Of a stretch of DNA of 64,000 nt, positions 37,000 to 45,373 are shown in pieces. Location of the stretch: positions 1 through 64,000 of the forward strand of contig QCCD01000008.1 in NCBI GenBank assembly GCA_003281405.1, in the 5' to 3' direction. Position numbers and translations under genes: made by a program. How positions within the stretch are numbered: the first letter of the stretch is position 1; every line of letters begins with the position of its first letter. Origin of the DNA: Prochlorococcus sp. AG-347-K16 (lineage in GTDB: Bacteria; Cyanobacteriota; Cyanobacteriia; PCC-6307; Cyanobiaceae). Below the pieces are notes generated by a model, which was not told the DNA's origin, made no database searches, and saw only the letters and a list, made by a program, of their open reading frames with translations.

Positions 37000-38805
37000 A
37001 TGATTCTTCTGAACTCAAAAAAAAGGCTTTTAAACGCAGTAATAATTTTAGTTTCTGGGATCATTATTTTTATTTTAGGTTTAGGTAATACAGGACTGGT
37101 GGATGAAACTCCTCCTTTATTTGCCGCTGCGGCAAGGGCGATGAGTGAATCTGGTGACTGGATAACTCCAAAGGTCAATGGAATGTTCCGTTTTGATAAG
37201 CCTCCACTAATATATTGGCTAATGGGTTTTTTTTACTCATTGCCCAAAAGCGAGATCTGGGATAGTTACGGGACAATCTCAGCAAGACTTCCTTCAGCTT
37301 TGGGATCATTATTTTTAATGTTGATGATTGGAGATACTTTATTTTGTTGGCCACAGAAGAGTGATAAGCAATTCCTCACTTCAATAGTTGCATCATTAGC
37401 CTTTGCTTTGTCTCCATTAATAATTATTTGGAGTAGAACTGCCGTGAGTGATGCTCTTTTGACTGGGACATTGGGGATTAGCCTCCTTTTGTTTTGGAGA
37501 AGAATGGCAAGTGAAAATAATGACCAATGTATTTCAGCGTGGGTATTTTTAGGTTTTGCAATTTTAACTAAAGGACCTGTTGCATTTGTTTTGGCATTAT
37601 TGACTATTACATCTTTCTTATTTAGTCAGAAGAATTGGAAAACGTTGCTCTGTAAGATCAACCCTAGGAAAGGTTTTTTAATAACAATACTTATAAGTGT
37701 TCCATGGTACATATTAGAACTCATAAAAGAGGGAAAGCCTTTTTGGGACAATTTTTTTGGTTACCATAATTTTCAAAGATATACCTCAGTTGTAAATAAT
37801 CATGCTGAACCATTCTGGTTTTTTCTTTACATAATGATATTGGCTTCATTACCGTTCACGCCTTTTTTGTATCACGGGATATTCAAATCCTTTAAGGATT
37901 TCTTGAAAAGTTCAAAACAAAGTTGCAATGTCACTGAGACCCTTTATACCTATTCTCTATTTTGGTTAATATCAGTTTTAATTTTCTTTAGCCTTTCTGC
38001 TACAAAACTACCAAGCTATTGGTTGCCAGCAATTCCAGCAGCGGCAATCTTAATAAGTAATAGCTTTATAAACTTAAAAAATTCAAGTAAAAGTTATCTA
38101 TATTTATGGATTTTCAATATTTTAATTTTCTTCGGTGTTTCGATGGCATTCTTTTTCTCAAATAATTGGTTAAGTTCAATAAGTGATCCCGAAATGCCTA
38201 ATCTTGCATCTGAACTAATAAGCTCTGGGATAATTTTTAAAGCCAAATTATTCTTCTCTTCATTTACAGTGCTTGCAATAATTATATTTTCTTTAAAATC
38301 CAGAAATATCCTTCTTTATCTTCAAATTTTACTTTTAATTGGACAATCCTTTTTGATGTCGCCAATTAGAAAATTAGCAGATACTTCTAGGCAATTACCT
38401 TTGAGAAATATCTCAAAATTAATTTCAGATATTCGCGAGGGAAGGGAAACTTTAGCAATGATTGGTATAAGAAAGCCTTCATTGCATTTTTATTCCAGGC
38501 AAATAGTTTTTTATGAGCCAAGCACTGAAGAGGGATTAATTAATCTGTCAGAAAGGCTAAATAATGATAGGCGAGAAAATTATGAGGATCAACCCGATTA
38601 TGAATACAAATCTCTATTGGTCGTCATAGATGAATACTCGTCCCGCCGACAGCAATGGTCAAAAATTAATCATCAAAAATTGGGTGAATTTGGGATTTAT
38701 AATTTATGGCGAATTCAAAAAAGTGATTTAAATAAGTATTCGAATTTTTTAGTGAATAGTGGTTATAAATCCGACTGGAAAAATAGAAAAGTTGAAAAAT
38801 TTTAA
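37000..38805 (+). CDS. ArnT-like/GT39-GT83 membrane glycosyltransferase
   Basis: A 601-aa polytopic protein of the GT-C fold that uses polyprenyl-phosphate sugars on the periplasmic side. The first lumenal loop has VDETPPLFAAAARAMSESGD and FRFDKPPLIYWLMGFFYSL; the acidic residue of DE and the DKPPL motif match ArnT/Pmt-type enzymes. About ten hydrophobic helices are seen, then a soluble C-terminal domain of about 110 residues. It may decorate lipid A or another lipid with an amino sugar or pentose; the substrate is not readable. Its tail overlaps the converging RHH-like gene by 4 bases. Confidence 0.85.
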   Translation: MILLNSKKRLLNAVIILVSGIIIFILGLGNTGLVDETPPLFAAAARAMSESGDWITPKVNGMFRFDKPPLIYWLMGFFYSLPKSEIWDSYGTISARLPSALGSLFLMLMIGDTLFCWPQKSDKQFLTSIVASLAFALSPLIIIWSRTAVSDALLTGTLGISLLLFWRRMASENNDQCISAWVFLGFAILTKGPVAFVLALLTITSFLFSQKNWKTLLCKINPRKGFLITILISVPWYILELIKEGKPFWDNFFGYHNFQRYTSVVNNHAEPFWFFLYIMILASLPFTPFLYHGIFKSFKDFLKSSKQSCNVTETLYTYSLFWLISVLIFFSLSATKLPSYWLPAIPAAAILISNSFINLKNSSKSYLYLWIFNILIFFGVSMAFFFSNNWLSSISDPEMPNLASELISSGIIFKAKLFFSSFTVLAIIIFSLKSRNILLYLQILLLIGQSFLMSPIRKLADTSRQLPLRNISKLISDIREGRETLAMIGIRKPSLHFYSRQIVFYEPSTEEGLINLSERLNNDRRENYEDQPDYEYKSLLVVIDEYSSRRQQWSKINHQKLGEFGIYNLWRIQKSDLNKYSNFLVNSGYKSDWKNRKVEKF

Positions 38806-39053
38806 CAAAGTCTTTTTTTTAGAAGAGCTTTTTTTAAATCATCAAGGCTGCACTTGCTTGGGATGTCTATATCATTCAAATCTTCCATTAATTCGAGATC
38901 GATGACAGAATCTTCGGCTAAAAAACTAAAAACTTCATTAATGCTTATTCCCATATCTTGAGCCATCTCTGAGATAAGCCTTAGAGTATCCCTCCTTACA
39001 GAAATCCTTAGATCTAAAGGGATATATTCATTTTCAGGGTTTGCTGACTTCAT
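38802..39053 (-). CDS. small ribbon-helix-helix-like protein
   Basis: An 83-aa protein. The middle, LDLRISVRRDTLRLISEMAQ followed by DMGISINEVFSFLAEDSV, has the spacing of a ribbon-helix-helix (CopG/Arc-like) DNA-binding fold: a short strand, then two helices split by a turn at G-I-S. The C-terminus is acidic and then basic (DDLKKALLKKRLC). No toxin partner gene is beside it, so it is not an obvious antitoxin. A small transcription regulator is possible. The call rests on pattern only. Confidence 0.6.
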   Translation of the reverse strand: MKSANPENEYIPLDLRISVRRDTLRLISEMAQDMGISINEVFSFLAEDSVIDLELMEDLNDIDIPSKCSLDDLKKALLKKRLC

Positions 39054-39133
39054 ACCCTAAATCTTAAGACATTATTTAGTTATCAGGATATAATCTTTAC
39101 AATATTCATTAATCATGCAGTAAAGACTTTCAA

Positions 39134-40063
39134 TCAAGTCGTTTGAATAAATAAATTCATAAACATTTTTAAAAGAGGAATTGTAATTATTGAAATTATG
39201 GTTGTAGTAAAAAGAATTTTTGAAGCTATTTTTTGTTTCACACCATAAGCCTCTGCCATCAATATTGTTGATATTGCCGTTGGGGTTGCTGCCTGAAGAA
39301 TTACTGCAGATGATTGATAGAAGTCAAAATTTAAGAATTTACATACAAAAAAAATAATAAAGGGAAGAATAAATAACTTCAATAAAATTGAAAATTTAAT
39401 TTCTTCATTTAGATCCAAAATCCATTCATTTTGATTTGTGATTATTCCAAGTCTTGTTCCCACAATTATTATTGCCAAAGCAATAACTATTCTTGCAGGA
39501 ATCCAAAGATAATTGCCTAAAATTTCATCTATTTGAAAAAGATATGCAAGAAGTACGCCAATAATACCTCTTGATGCAGGGCTATTTATCAATGCATTTA
39601 ATAGTCCTTTGATGTTTGGGATTTTATTTATGTTGGTTTTTTCTTGAAGAAAAAAGGGTCCAAATATCCAAGCGAAAAGTGTTGTTCCTAAATCAAATCC
39701 AATAGTGAAATTTATAGTTTTTGAAGGTAGAAGAGCTAGTGCAATTGGTATTCCAAGAAATGATGTATTACCTATTAGGCCTGCTAGCTGAAATGTGTGA
39801 TTTGGAAGCCTCTTCTTAAATATTGGGATTATATTTATTAAAGTTATTAAAAATCCAATTACAGAGAATGCTAAAAATGCACTTTTAATTAGATTTATAT
39901 CTATACCTTCCTTTAATAGAAGACCCATTACACTTAATGGAATTCCAAATCTTATTAGAGGTCTTGCTATATATTTTGAAATCTTTGGATTCTTTTTCCC
40001 CAGAAGAAAACCAAAGATTAAAAAAGGGATAATATTTATAAAAAGAGAGTAGATAGTATTAAT
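39134..40063 (-). CDS. AEC-family transporter (auxin efflux carrier-like), non-canonical start
   Basis: An integral membrane transporter of the AEC/bile-acid-sodium symporter-like fold with about ten hydrophobic helices. NTSFLGIPIALALLPSKTIN and AATPTAISTILMAEAYGVK are typical discontinuous-helix motifs. The first ATG is at 39928, which would give 264 aa. However, 45 codons of clearly coding sequence precede it, including SLFINIIPFLIFGFLLGKKN and PLIRFGIPLSV, the missing first membrane helices. The frame opens after a stop at 40085-40087 and contains no ATG, GTG or TTG before 39928. I place the start tentatively at ATT 40061-40063 (309 aa). Either translation begins at an unusual codon or the true start has been lost. 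Confidence 0.72.
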   Translation of the reverse strand: MNTIYSLFINIIPFLIFGFLLGKKNPKISKYIARPLIRFGIPLSVMGLLLKEGIDINLIKSAFLAFSVIGFLITLINIIPIFKKRLPNHTFQLAGLIGNTSFLGIPIALALLPSKTINFTIGFDLGTTLFAWIFGPFFLQEKTNINKIPNIKGLLNALINSPASRGIIGVLLAYLFQIDEILGNYLWIPARIVIALAIIIVGTRLGIITNQNEWILDLNEEIKFSILLKLFILPFIIFFVCKFLNFDFYQSSAVILQAATPTAISTILMAEAYGVKQKIASKILFTTTIISIITIPLLKMFMNLFIQTT

Positions 40064-40131
40064 TAGATATTTATTAAAGCAATATTAACTCGCCGTAGCG
40101 CATTAAAAAGGTTTTCTAGTTCAATTAGAAT

Positions 40132-40362
40132 TTAAATTATTTTCCAGATTGCTTTGTCAGGAATTAGAGGAGATTTATATAAATTTTCTGGTTCTTTAGT
40201 CAAAACTCTCCATTTAGGAACCCGACAAGTTACGTAAGCAGGACTTTCTATTAAAACTCCTGGTTTCTCATCAAAAGTACATGTAAAACCTTCTTTCCAA
40301 TATCCACCATTGTTAAGGTTTCCTTTAAACCAAACCCAGCATTTTGAAGTTTTCAAAATCAA
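40132..40362 (-). CDS. conserved small hypothetical protein
   Basis: A 76-aa protein rich in Trp and Cys: KCWVWFKGNLNNGGYWKEGF, TCTFDEKPGVLIESPAYVTC and CRVPKWRVL. I know it only as the kind of short hypothetical conserved among marine picocyanobacteria. No signal peptide or membrane segment is seen. Function unknown. It is flanked by the AEC transporter downstream and a SemiSWEET-like gene upstream, all on the minus strand but with separate spacers of 69 bases or more. Confidence 0.6.
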   Translation of the reverse strand: MILKTSKCWVWFKGNLNNGGYWKEGFTCTFDEKPGVLIESPAYVTCRVPKWRVLTKEPENLYKSPLIPDKAIWKII

Positions 40363-40431
40363 TAAATCTTTTATCTATCTTAATCAAGATTTAAGTAAAA
40401 TTTCTAAAATTCATTACTTTAAAAAAATACT

Positions 40432-40698
40432 TTAATAACTATGGTTCTTTGAAAAATATAGTTTAGAGATTAATATCATTAGATTTAAGATCAAGGTAAT
40501 AAAATTTGCTATCAATATTGGAGTTGACGAAATTTCATAACCGTAAATAATCCAAGATAAAACTCCTGTTATGAACATTATCAATGTGATTAAAGAAACA
40601 TCATCCGCCTTTTTTGTTTTTAAGGTTTTTATCAATTGAGGAAGAAATGCTGCCGTTGTTAAAATCGCTGCAAAATATCCGTATATATCTACATTCAT
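40432..40698 (-). CDS. SemiSWEET/PQ-loop small transporter
   Basis: An 88-aa protein with three hydrophobic helices (about residues 3-21, 38-55 and 60-80). The PQ motif is visible as TAAFLPQLIKTLKTKKADDV in the first helix and loop, and GVLSWIIYGYEISSTPILIA in the second and third. This is the bacterial SemiSWEET arrangement, which dimerises to pass sugars or other small solutes. Length matches the family. It ends the minus-strand pair with the PRXL2-like gene 15 bases upstream. Confidence 0.83.
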   Translation of the reverse strand: MNVDIYGYFAAILTTAAFLPQLIKTLKTKKADDVSLITLIMFITGVLSWIIYGYEISSTPILIANFITLILNLMILISKLYFSKNHSY

Positions 40699-40713
40699 AA
40701 AATTATCTTAAAA

Positions 40714-41448
40714 CTATTCTTTAACTAAATCAGTTAAAAAAGCTAATGGATCCCTCATATTTGAAGAGTAACCAAGCACATCATTTGAAAAAAATTTATA
40801 AATAACTTGATTTCTATTATTCAATAAAAAAGAAGCCCCTCTCTGAGGCAGGTATTCTTCTTTAAGAATATAATCATTCCAATTTTGAATTATTTCATTC
40901 ATGTTATTTAGTCTAAATGTTGCCAATTCAAATGGTCTTAAATAACCATCTCCGAAAACCTTTTTAAATGAATTACCGGAAAATTTTAAAAATTTTAAGA
41001 CTTCTATTTTGTCAAATTCTGAATAGATTTGTTTTGCTTTTCGGTCTCCGAGATAACCTCTAGTAACTTCTTTGATTGTTTTAAAAGAATTTATCCCTGA
41101 TAACATCAAAAGCATATTGATCCAGCCTCCTAAACCAATATCTAATCCTCTTGAGATTTTAAGATTATTGTGAATTTGGTTATCAGAAACAACTATTAAA
41201 TTTTCTTTGTGAAAGCCAGTAAATTTGCAGAATTTTTCTTTCCCATTTTTGTTCCCGATAGCAATTGCAAAAATATCTAAATTTTTATCTTGATTATTAT
41301 CGATAAAACTTTTCAAATTTATTGCATATTCAAAGCTATCAAAATCTCCCAATAAGCCAAATAAAACAATTAACTTAAATTTTTTTTGCCCATTAAAGTT
41401 AAATTCTTCAACCAGATTTTCGATATTATTTTGAAATTTGTCAGTCAC
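40714..41448 (-). CDS. AhpC/TSA-like (PRXL2-type) protein
   Basis: A 244-aa protein with a thioredoxin-like layout: FKLIVLFGLLGDFDSFEYAI as the first strand and helix, a FAIAIGNKNGKEKFCKFTG strand and loop, and a late YLPQRGASFLLNNRNQVIYK strand. This resembles PRXL2/AhpC-TSA-2 proteins annotated in cyanobacteria. A peroxiredoxin CxxC is not present at the usual place (GLLGDF), so peroxidase activity is doubtful. Its start faces the flavodoxin gene across a 140-base region with a weak Fur-like site. Redox role is inference. Confidence 0.68.
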   Translation of the reverse strand: MTDKFQNNIENLVEEFNFNGQKKFKLIVLFGLLGDFDSFEYAINLKSFIDNNQDKNLDIFAIAIGNKNGKEKFCKFTGFHKENLIVVSDNQIHNNLKISRGLDIGLGGWINMLLMLSGINSFKTIKEVTRGYLGDRKAKQIYSEFDKIEVLKFLKFSGNSFKKVFGDGYLRPFELATFRLNNMNEIIQNWNDYILKEEYLPQRGASFLLNNRNQVIYKFFSNDVLGYSSNMRDPLAFLTDLVKE

Positions 41449-41464
41449 GAGGTTTTAAATGATT

Positions 41465-41479
41465 TATAAATTATTCTCA
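41465..41479. promoter_or_regulatory. weak candidate Fur box
   Basis: Read on the minus strand this 15-mer is TGAGAATAATTTATA. It matches the 7-1-7 Fur pattern TGATAATNATTATCA at 10 or 11 of the 14 informative positions. It lies 17 bases before the PRXL2-like start and about 110 bases before flavodoxin. In such AT-rich DNA a match of this quality can arise by chance, so this is only a lead. Confidence 0.25.
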
Positions 41480-41588
41480 AAAAAGATTTCTCACCTTGGA
41501 TAGTATAAAATTTTACATGAAAAAGTTTTTAAAGAAATTAATTTAACGTTTTTAGATTTTATGATTTTATTGTAAACATTTTGAAGTT

Positions 41589-42113
41589 ATGACTGTAGGA
41601 ATTTATTACGCAACTACAACCGGAAAAACAGAAGATGTCGCTGACCGTCTTCACAACTTTATCTCTTCAGCTGAAGCACCTAAAGATGTATCTGATGTGG
41701 ATGATCTTTCAGAATTCGAAGGTCTTGATGGAATTATCTGCGGGATACCTACTTGGAATACTGGTGCCGATGAAGAAAGATCGGGAACTGCATGGGATTC
41801 AATCTTAGAGGATATTGGTGAACTAAGTTTATCAGGAAAAAAAGTAGCAATTTTTGGTTTAGGAGATTCTTCTACATATACAGAAAACTATTGTGATGCA
41901 ATGGAAGAACTTCATAGCTACTTCACAAAAGCAGGTGCCGAAATGGTCGGTTATGTAGATAAATCTTCTTATACATTTGATGAGTCGAAAAGTGTTATTG
42001 GGGAAAGCTTTTGTGGATTACCTCTCGATGAGGATAGTGAATCTGATTTGACAGATTCACGTCTTGAAACATGGGCTTCCCAGCTTAAGGGTGAAATCCC
42101 CTCATTGGCGTAA
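41589..42113 (+). CDS. isiB: flavodoxin
   Basis: A 174-aa long-chain flavodoxin that replaces ferredoxin as electron carrier under iron limitation. The FMN phosphate loop is YYATTTGKTEDVADRL (TxTGxT). The isoalloxazine loops are PTWNTGADEERSGTAWDS and FGLGDSSTYTENYCDA, the latter with the Tyr that stacks on FMN. The family residue pattern is complete. It is followed on the same strand by a Pcb/IsiA-type antenna gene after 144 bases, an iron-stress pairing (isiA/isiB) also known from other cyanobacteria. Confidence 0.95.
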   Translation: MTVGIYYATTTGKTEDVADRLHNFISSAEAPKDVSDVDDLSEFEGLDGIICGIPTWNTGADEERSGTAWDSILEDIGELSLSGKKVAIFGLGDSSTYTENYCDAMEELHSYFTKAGAEMVGYVDKSSYTFDESKSVIGESFCGLPLDEDSESDLTDSRLETWASQLKGEIPSLA

Positions 42114-42122
42114 GCTTTCAAA

Positions 42123-42150
42123 GATGATACTCTGCTAATTTGTATCATTT
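42123..42150 (+). terminator. possible hairpin after flavodoxin
   Basis: ATGATAC and GTATCAT form a 7-bp inverted repeat around an 11-base loop, just past the flavodoxin stop. The following run is mixed (TTGTTCTTTC), so it may be a weak or leaky terminator, or an attenuating hairpin, before the antenna gene. Confidence 0.4.
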
Positions 42151-42257
42151 GTTCTTTCACAATATGTTTTTTTTACATAATTAATTAAATCTGTAAAGAA
42201 CATGTAAAAAATAACAGTGATTAGCAATATGCTCAATTTGCTGTTTACTTAAATCAA

Positions 42258-43316
42258 GTGTTACAAACTTACGGAAAATCTGATGTCACCTATGACTGGT
42301 ATGCAGGGAATTCTGGTGTTGTTGGCCGTTCAGGTAAATTCATAGCTGCTCATGCTGCTCATGCAGGTCTAATGATGTTCTGGGCAGGAGCTTTTGGATT
42401 ATTTGAATTAGCCCGTTATGACTCCAGTATTCCAATGGGTGCACAGAAAGCAATTGTTTTGCCTCACCTAGCTGGTATTGGAATTGGGGGTATTGAAAAT
42501 GGTGTTATTACAGAACCATATGGAATTGTTGTAATTTGCACATTACATCTAATATTCTCAGCAGTATTGGGTGCTGGAGGATTACTACATTCCAATAAAT
42601 TTGCAGGTGATCTTGGAGACTATCCAGAGAATAGTAAGCCACAAAAATTTGATTTTGAATGGGATGATCCAGATAAATTAACTTTTATTCTTGGTCATCA
42701 TCTAATTTTTCTGGGGCTTGGAGCAATTATGTTCGTTGAATGGGCTCGTATTCATGGAATTTACGACCCAGCAATTGGATCTACAAGACAAGTTATTTAC
42801 AATTTGGATATTGCCGCTATTTGGAATCATCAATTTGATTTTTTAAAAATAAATAGTCTGGAAGATGTTATGGGTGGACATGCTTTTCTAGCTTTCCTCG
42901 AAATAATTGGAGGAGTTTTCCATATTTGTACAAAACAATTTGGAGAATATACTGAATTCAAAGGAAAAGGATTACTTGGAGCTGAGGCAATTTTGTCATA
43001 TTCAGTAGTGGGAGTTTCTTATATGGCTTTTGTTGCTGCTTTTTGGTGTGCTTCAAACACAACTATATATCCAGTTGATTTGTATGGAGAGCCTTTAAAG
43101 CTTCAATTTGAATTCGCACCTTATTTTACTGATACGGTAGATTTAGGTTCAGGAACATATAGCTCAAGAGCTTGGCTCGCTAATACTCATTTTTATTTGG
43201 GTTTCTTTTTCTTACAAGGTCATCTTTGGCATGCATTAAGAGCAATGGGATTTGACTTTAAGAAAATTGGTCAAGCTTTTGACAATATTGAAAATACAAA
43301 AATTACTCAAAATTAG
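42258..43316 (+). CDS. pcb: Pcb/IsiA chlorophyll-binding antenna protein (CP43 family)
   Basis: A 352-aa protein with six membrane helices that binds (divinyl) chlorophyll a and b and feeds a photosystem. It resembles PsbC (57764-59146) but lacks the large lumenal loop, as IsiA and Pcb do. Chlorophyll-ligand histidines are visible in AAHAAHAGLMMFWAGAFGLF, CTLHLIFSAVLGAGGLLHS, LGHHLIFLGLGAIMFVEWAR, HAFLAFLEIIGGVFH, and HFYLGFFFLQGHLWHALRA. The start is GTG at 42258, giving MLQTYGKSDVTY. Being next to flavodoxin points to an iron-stress-induced, photosystem I-associated form, which is inference from context. Confidence 0.93.
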   Translation: MLQTYGKSDVTYDWYAGNSGVVGRSGKFIAAHAAHAGLMMFWAGAFGLFELARYDSSIPMGAQKAIVLPHLAGIGIGGIENGVITEPYGIVVICTLHLIFSAVLGAGGLLHSNKFAGDLGDYPENSKPQKFDFEWDDPDKLTFILGHHLIFLGLGAIMFVEWARIHGIYDPAIGSTRQVIYNLDIAAIWNHQFDFLKINSLEDVMGGHAFLAFLEIIGGVFHICTKQFGEYTEFKGKGLLGAEAILSYSVVGVSYMAFVAAFWCASNTTIYPVDLYGEPLKLQFEFAPYFTDTVDLGSGTYSSRAWLANTHFYLGFFFLQGHLWHALRAMGFDFKKIGQAFDNIENTKITQN

Positions 43317-43332
43317 TTCAATCTAATAAAAA

Positions 43333-43364
43333 AAACCTCTCCTCTAACAGGGAGGTTTTTTTTT
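43333..43364 (+). terminator. intrinsic terminator after pcb
   Basis: AACCTC and GAGGTT form the stem around a TCCTCTAACAGG region, followed directly by a run of nine or more T. It ends the flavodoxin-antenna unit before the DUF3386 gene. Confidence 0.85.
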
Positions 43365-43395
43365 GTAAAATTATTATATTGATTCAAAAAAATTA

Positions 43396-44049
43396 ATGGA
43401 TAATCTAAAAGAAATTAATTGTAAGGAGATTTTTAGAAAGGCTTATGAAAATCGGTACACGTGGAAGAATGATTTTAATGGTTACCAAGGTAAATGTATT
43501 TTTTTGACTAATAATAATATTCATGAAGGAAACTTCTTATTAGGTAAAGACTTTAAACCAAATATTCAAAAAATAAAAGATGAGAAAATTGTTAAAAGTA
43601 TAGCCTCTCAGTTATTTGAAGTATGTATACATAGGGTAAAAAGAGAATTCGAAGCAGTGCACTCAGAAAATAATTTTAATTTACTCAAAAATTCTGAAAG
43701 TGGGATCGAAATGATTGTTTCAGGTAAGAATAAAGGTGATAAATATAGAGTTAAAAATAACTGTATTAATATGGTTTATAGAAAAATTCATGGAATTATA
43801 ATTGAAATTTTTGTTGAAGAATTTTTAGATACAGGAATCGGTTCCCTTAGTAAAAAATACAGTAGTCAACAAATTAATCCAGATACACTTGAGATAAATT
43901 CCGAAAAATTGGAATATGAGGATGAATTTGTAAATATAGGGGAAGACGATTATTGGATATTAAAATCTAGGACGATTAAATATTTAAACCAAAATCAAGA
44001 AGAAGAAACGCAAAAGTTTGTTTTCGAGGATCTATGCCTATTAAATTAG
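43396..44049 (+). CDS. DUF3386 family protein
   Basis: A 217-aa soluble protein. Family hallmarks are FRKAYENRYTWKNDFNGYQG near the start, VKSIASQLFEVCIHRVKREF, and RVKNNCINMVYRKIHGIIIE, with a conserved Tyr-Arg-Ile-His. DUF3386 is found in cyanobacteria and plants. Function is unknown to me. A terminator separates it from the antenna gene, so it probably has its own promoter, though neighbourhood with iron-stress genes is worth noting. No signal peptide or membrane helix is visible. Confidence 0.8.
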   Translation: MDNLKEINCKEIFRKAYENRYTWKNDFNGYQGKCIFLTNNNIHEGNFLLGKDFKPNIQKIKDEKIVKSIASQLFEVCIHRVKREFEAVHSENNFNLLKNSESGIEMIVSGKNKGDKYRVKNNCINMVYRKIHGIIIEIFVEEFLDTGIGSLSKKYSSQQINPDTLEINSEKLEYEDEFVNIGEDDYWILKSRTIKYLNQNQEEETQKFVFEDLCLLN

Positions 44050-44054
44050 ATTTT

Positions 44055-44300
44055 TTATTCAACTAGTCTAAACCCTTTATCAAGTAGTTTTTGGTATAAG
44101 AGTCTTGCTCTAAAAGCTAAAATTTGTTCTTCATTTTCATTACTAATTACATGAAAATAGTTATTATCTAATTTATTTTTGCTAAAGCATACGTTTGCTT
44201 CTCCTAATCTTAAAGTCCAGTTCTCTTCTTTGGCTAAATGTTGATTAGGTCCAAGATCCCAGGGACATTTTTCAGGATATTTTTCTCTTTTAGAACCCAT
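44055..44300 (-). CDS. conserved small hypothetical protein
   Basis: An 81-aa soluble protein beginning MGSKREKYPEKCPWDLGPNQ, with WTLRLGEANVCFSKNKLDNN and ending LLYQKLLDKGFRLVE. It reads as a real, conserved picocyanobacterial small protein, with alternating charged and hydrophobic residues. I recognise no domain. It converges with the DUF3386 gene, 5 bases apart. Function unknown. Confidence 0.6.
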   Translation of the reverse strand: MGSKREKYPEKCPWDLGPNQHLAKEENWTLRLGEANVCFSKNKLDNNYFHVISNENEEQILAFRARLLYQKLLDKGFRLVE

Positions 44301-44409
44301 ATGATAAATTTTAACTACCCAATATTAGTAAAAAATTAAAACTATGGCTATGAAAAATAGTTGTTAACTTTTTTATAGGGTGGTTGATAAGTTCAATGTA
44401 ATTAAAAAT

Positions 44410-45048
44410 TTATTCTTTGGTAGCGATTAAACAATAAAAAGGGTCTTTATTTAAAAAATTAAAAATATTAAGAGCTTGCTCACGAAACTCTTTGATAATT
44501 TTTGGCTCGTTAAATCCGTTTGAAATTAATACTTTTCTCACGTATTTGACCCTTTCTTCTTCAGTAGATGAAGTCCATATATTGGGAGCTTTATGCCAAA
44601 ATGCTCTATTTGAAAAAGCAATAATAAACTTGCCCTTTCTACTTAATATTCTTGCAATTTCTTTGGTTAAATTCTCTGGATATTGTAAATATTGCCATGC
44701 GGCCACCATTAAGCAATAATCAACGCTTTCTTTATCTAGTGGAATTTGTTGATTTAAATTAAAATTTTGTATCCAATAAGAATCAAGAATTTTGTTTTTA
44801 GCAAGTTCTTGCTTGTTTAAACCATGTCCTATAACTTTTTTATATTTTTTCCCTTTAGGTAAATAACTATCCCAACTGGACATTAAATCAAGGACAGTTG
44901 AATAACTATCAATTTCTCTTTCATACAAATTTAATAGATTTCGCCTGAAATTCGCATCTAGATGATAAACGAATTTTGGGTCAGAATAAAACTCTTCATC
45001 ATTACTCTCATCAAGTTTTTTTCTTTGATAATTATTTAAAACTTCCAA
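44410..45048 (-). CDS. SAM-dependent methyltransferase domain protein
   Basis: A 212-aa protein. SYSTVLDLMSSWDSYLP occupies the place of SAM motif I but without the usual GxGxG, as in a known cyanobacterial and plant methyltransferase-like group. Then follow KVIGHGLNKQELAKNKILDS, VDYCLMVAAWQYLQYPENL and LSRKGKFIIAFSNRAFWHKA, matching motifs II-IV of type-11 enzymes. Activity and substrate are unknown. It is divergent from the 90-aa gene at 45099. Confidence 0.75.
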   Translation of the reverse strand: MEVLNNYQRKKLDESNDEEFYSDPKFVYHLDANFRRNLLNLYEREIDSYSTVLDLMSSWDSYLPKGKKYKKVIGHGLNKQELAKNKILDSYWIQNFNLNQQIPLDKESVDYCLMVAAWQYLQYPENLTKEIARILSRKGKFIIAFSNRAFWHKAPNIWTSSTEEERVKYVRKVLISNGFNEPKIIKEFREQALNIFNFLNKDPFYCLIATKE

Positions 45049-45098
45049 AACGGCTAATTTAGAAACTATTAGGCAAATCTAGTAAATAGAAATTCTAA

Positions 45099-45371
45099 TT
45101 GCGTATTAGGGATTTATTTTCATTGAATAAATTTAAAGTTTCCAAAAAACTAGACAACTATTCAAAAAAAGGTAAATTATTAATTAATGATTTAATAATG
45201 ATGATTGAGTTCAGGAGGAGCAAAAAAAACAGGTCTAAAAATGCTCTTTTCAATCCCTATAAAAACGGAATAAGTTCATACGATATGGCATATCTTTCAT
45301 CAAAAAGAAATTTAAAAAATAAAACTGTTTATCAGGAAAATGATTTAAATAAAGATTATCTTGCTGCATAG
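45099..45371 (+). CDS. conserved small basic hypothetical protein
   Basis: A 90-aa basic protein. The conserved-looking core is KGKLLINDLIMMIEFRRSKK followed by NALFNPYKNGISSYDMAYLS. Start is TTG at 45099; a second TTG at 45123 is possible, and there is no ATG before the core. The stop is 2 bases before the tautomerase start, so the two form a unit. Function unknown. Confidence 0.55.
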   Translation: MRIRDLFSLNKFKVSKKLDNYSKKGKLLINDLIMMIEFRRSKKNRSKNALFNPYKNGISSYDMAYLSSKRNLKNKTVYQENDLNKDYLAA

Positions 45372-45373
45372 AA

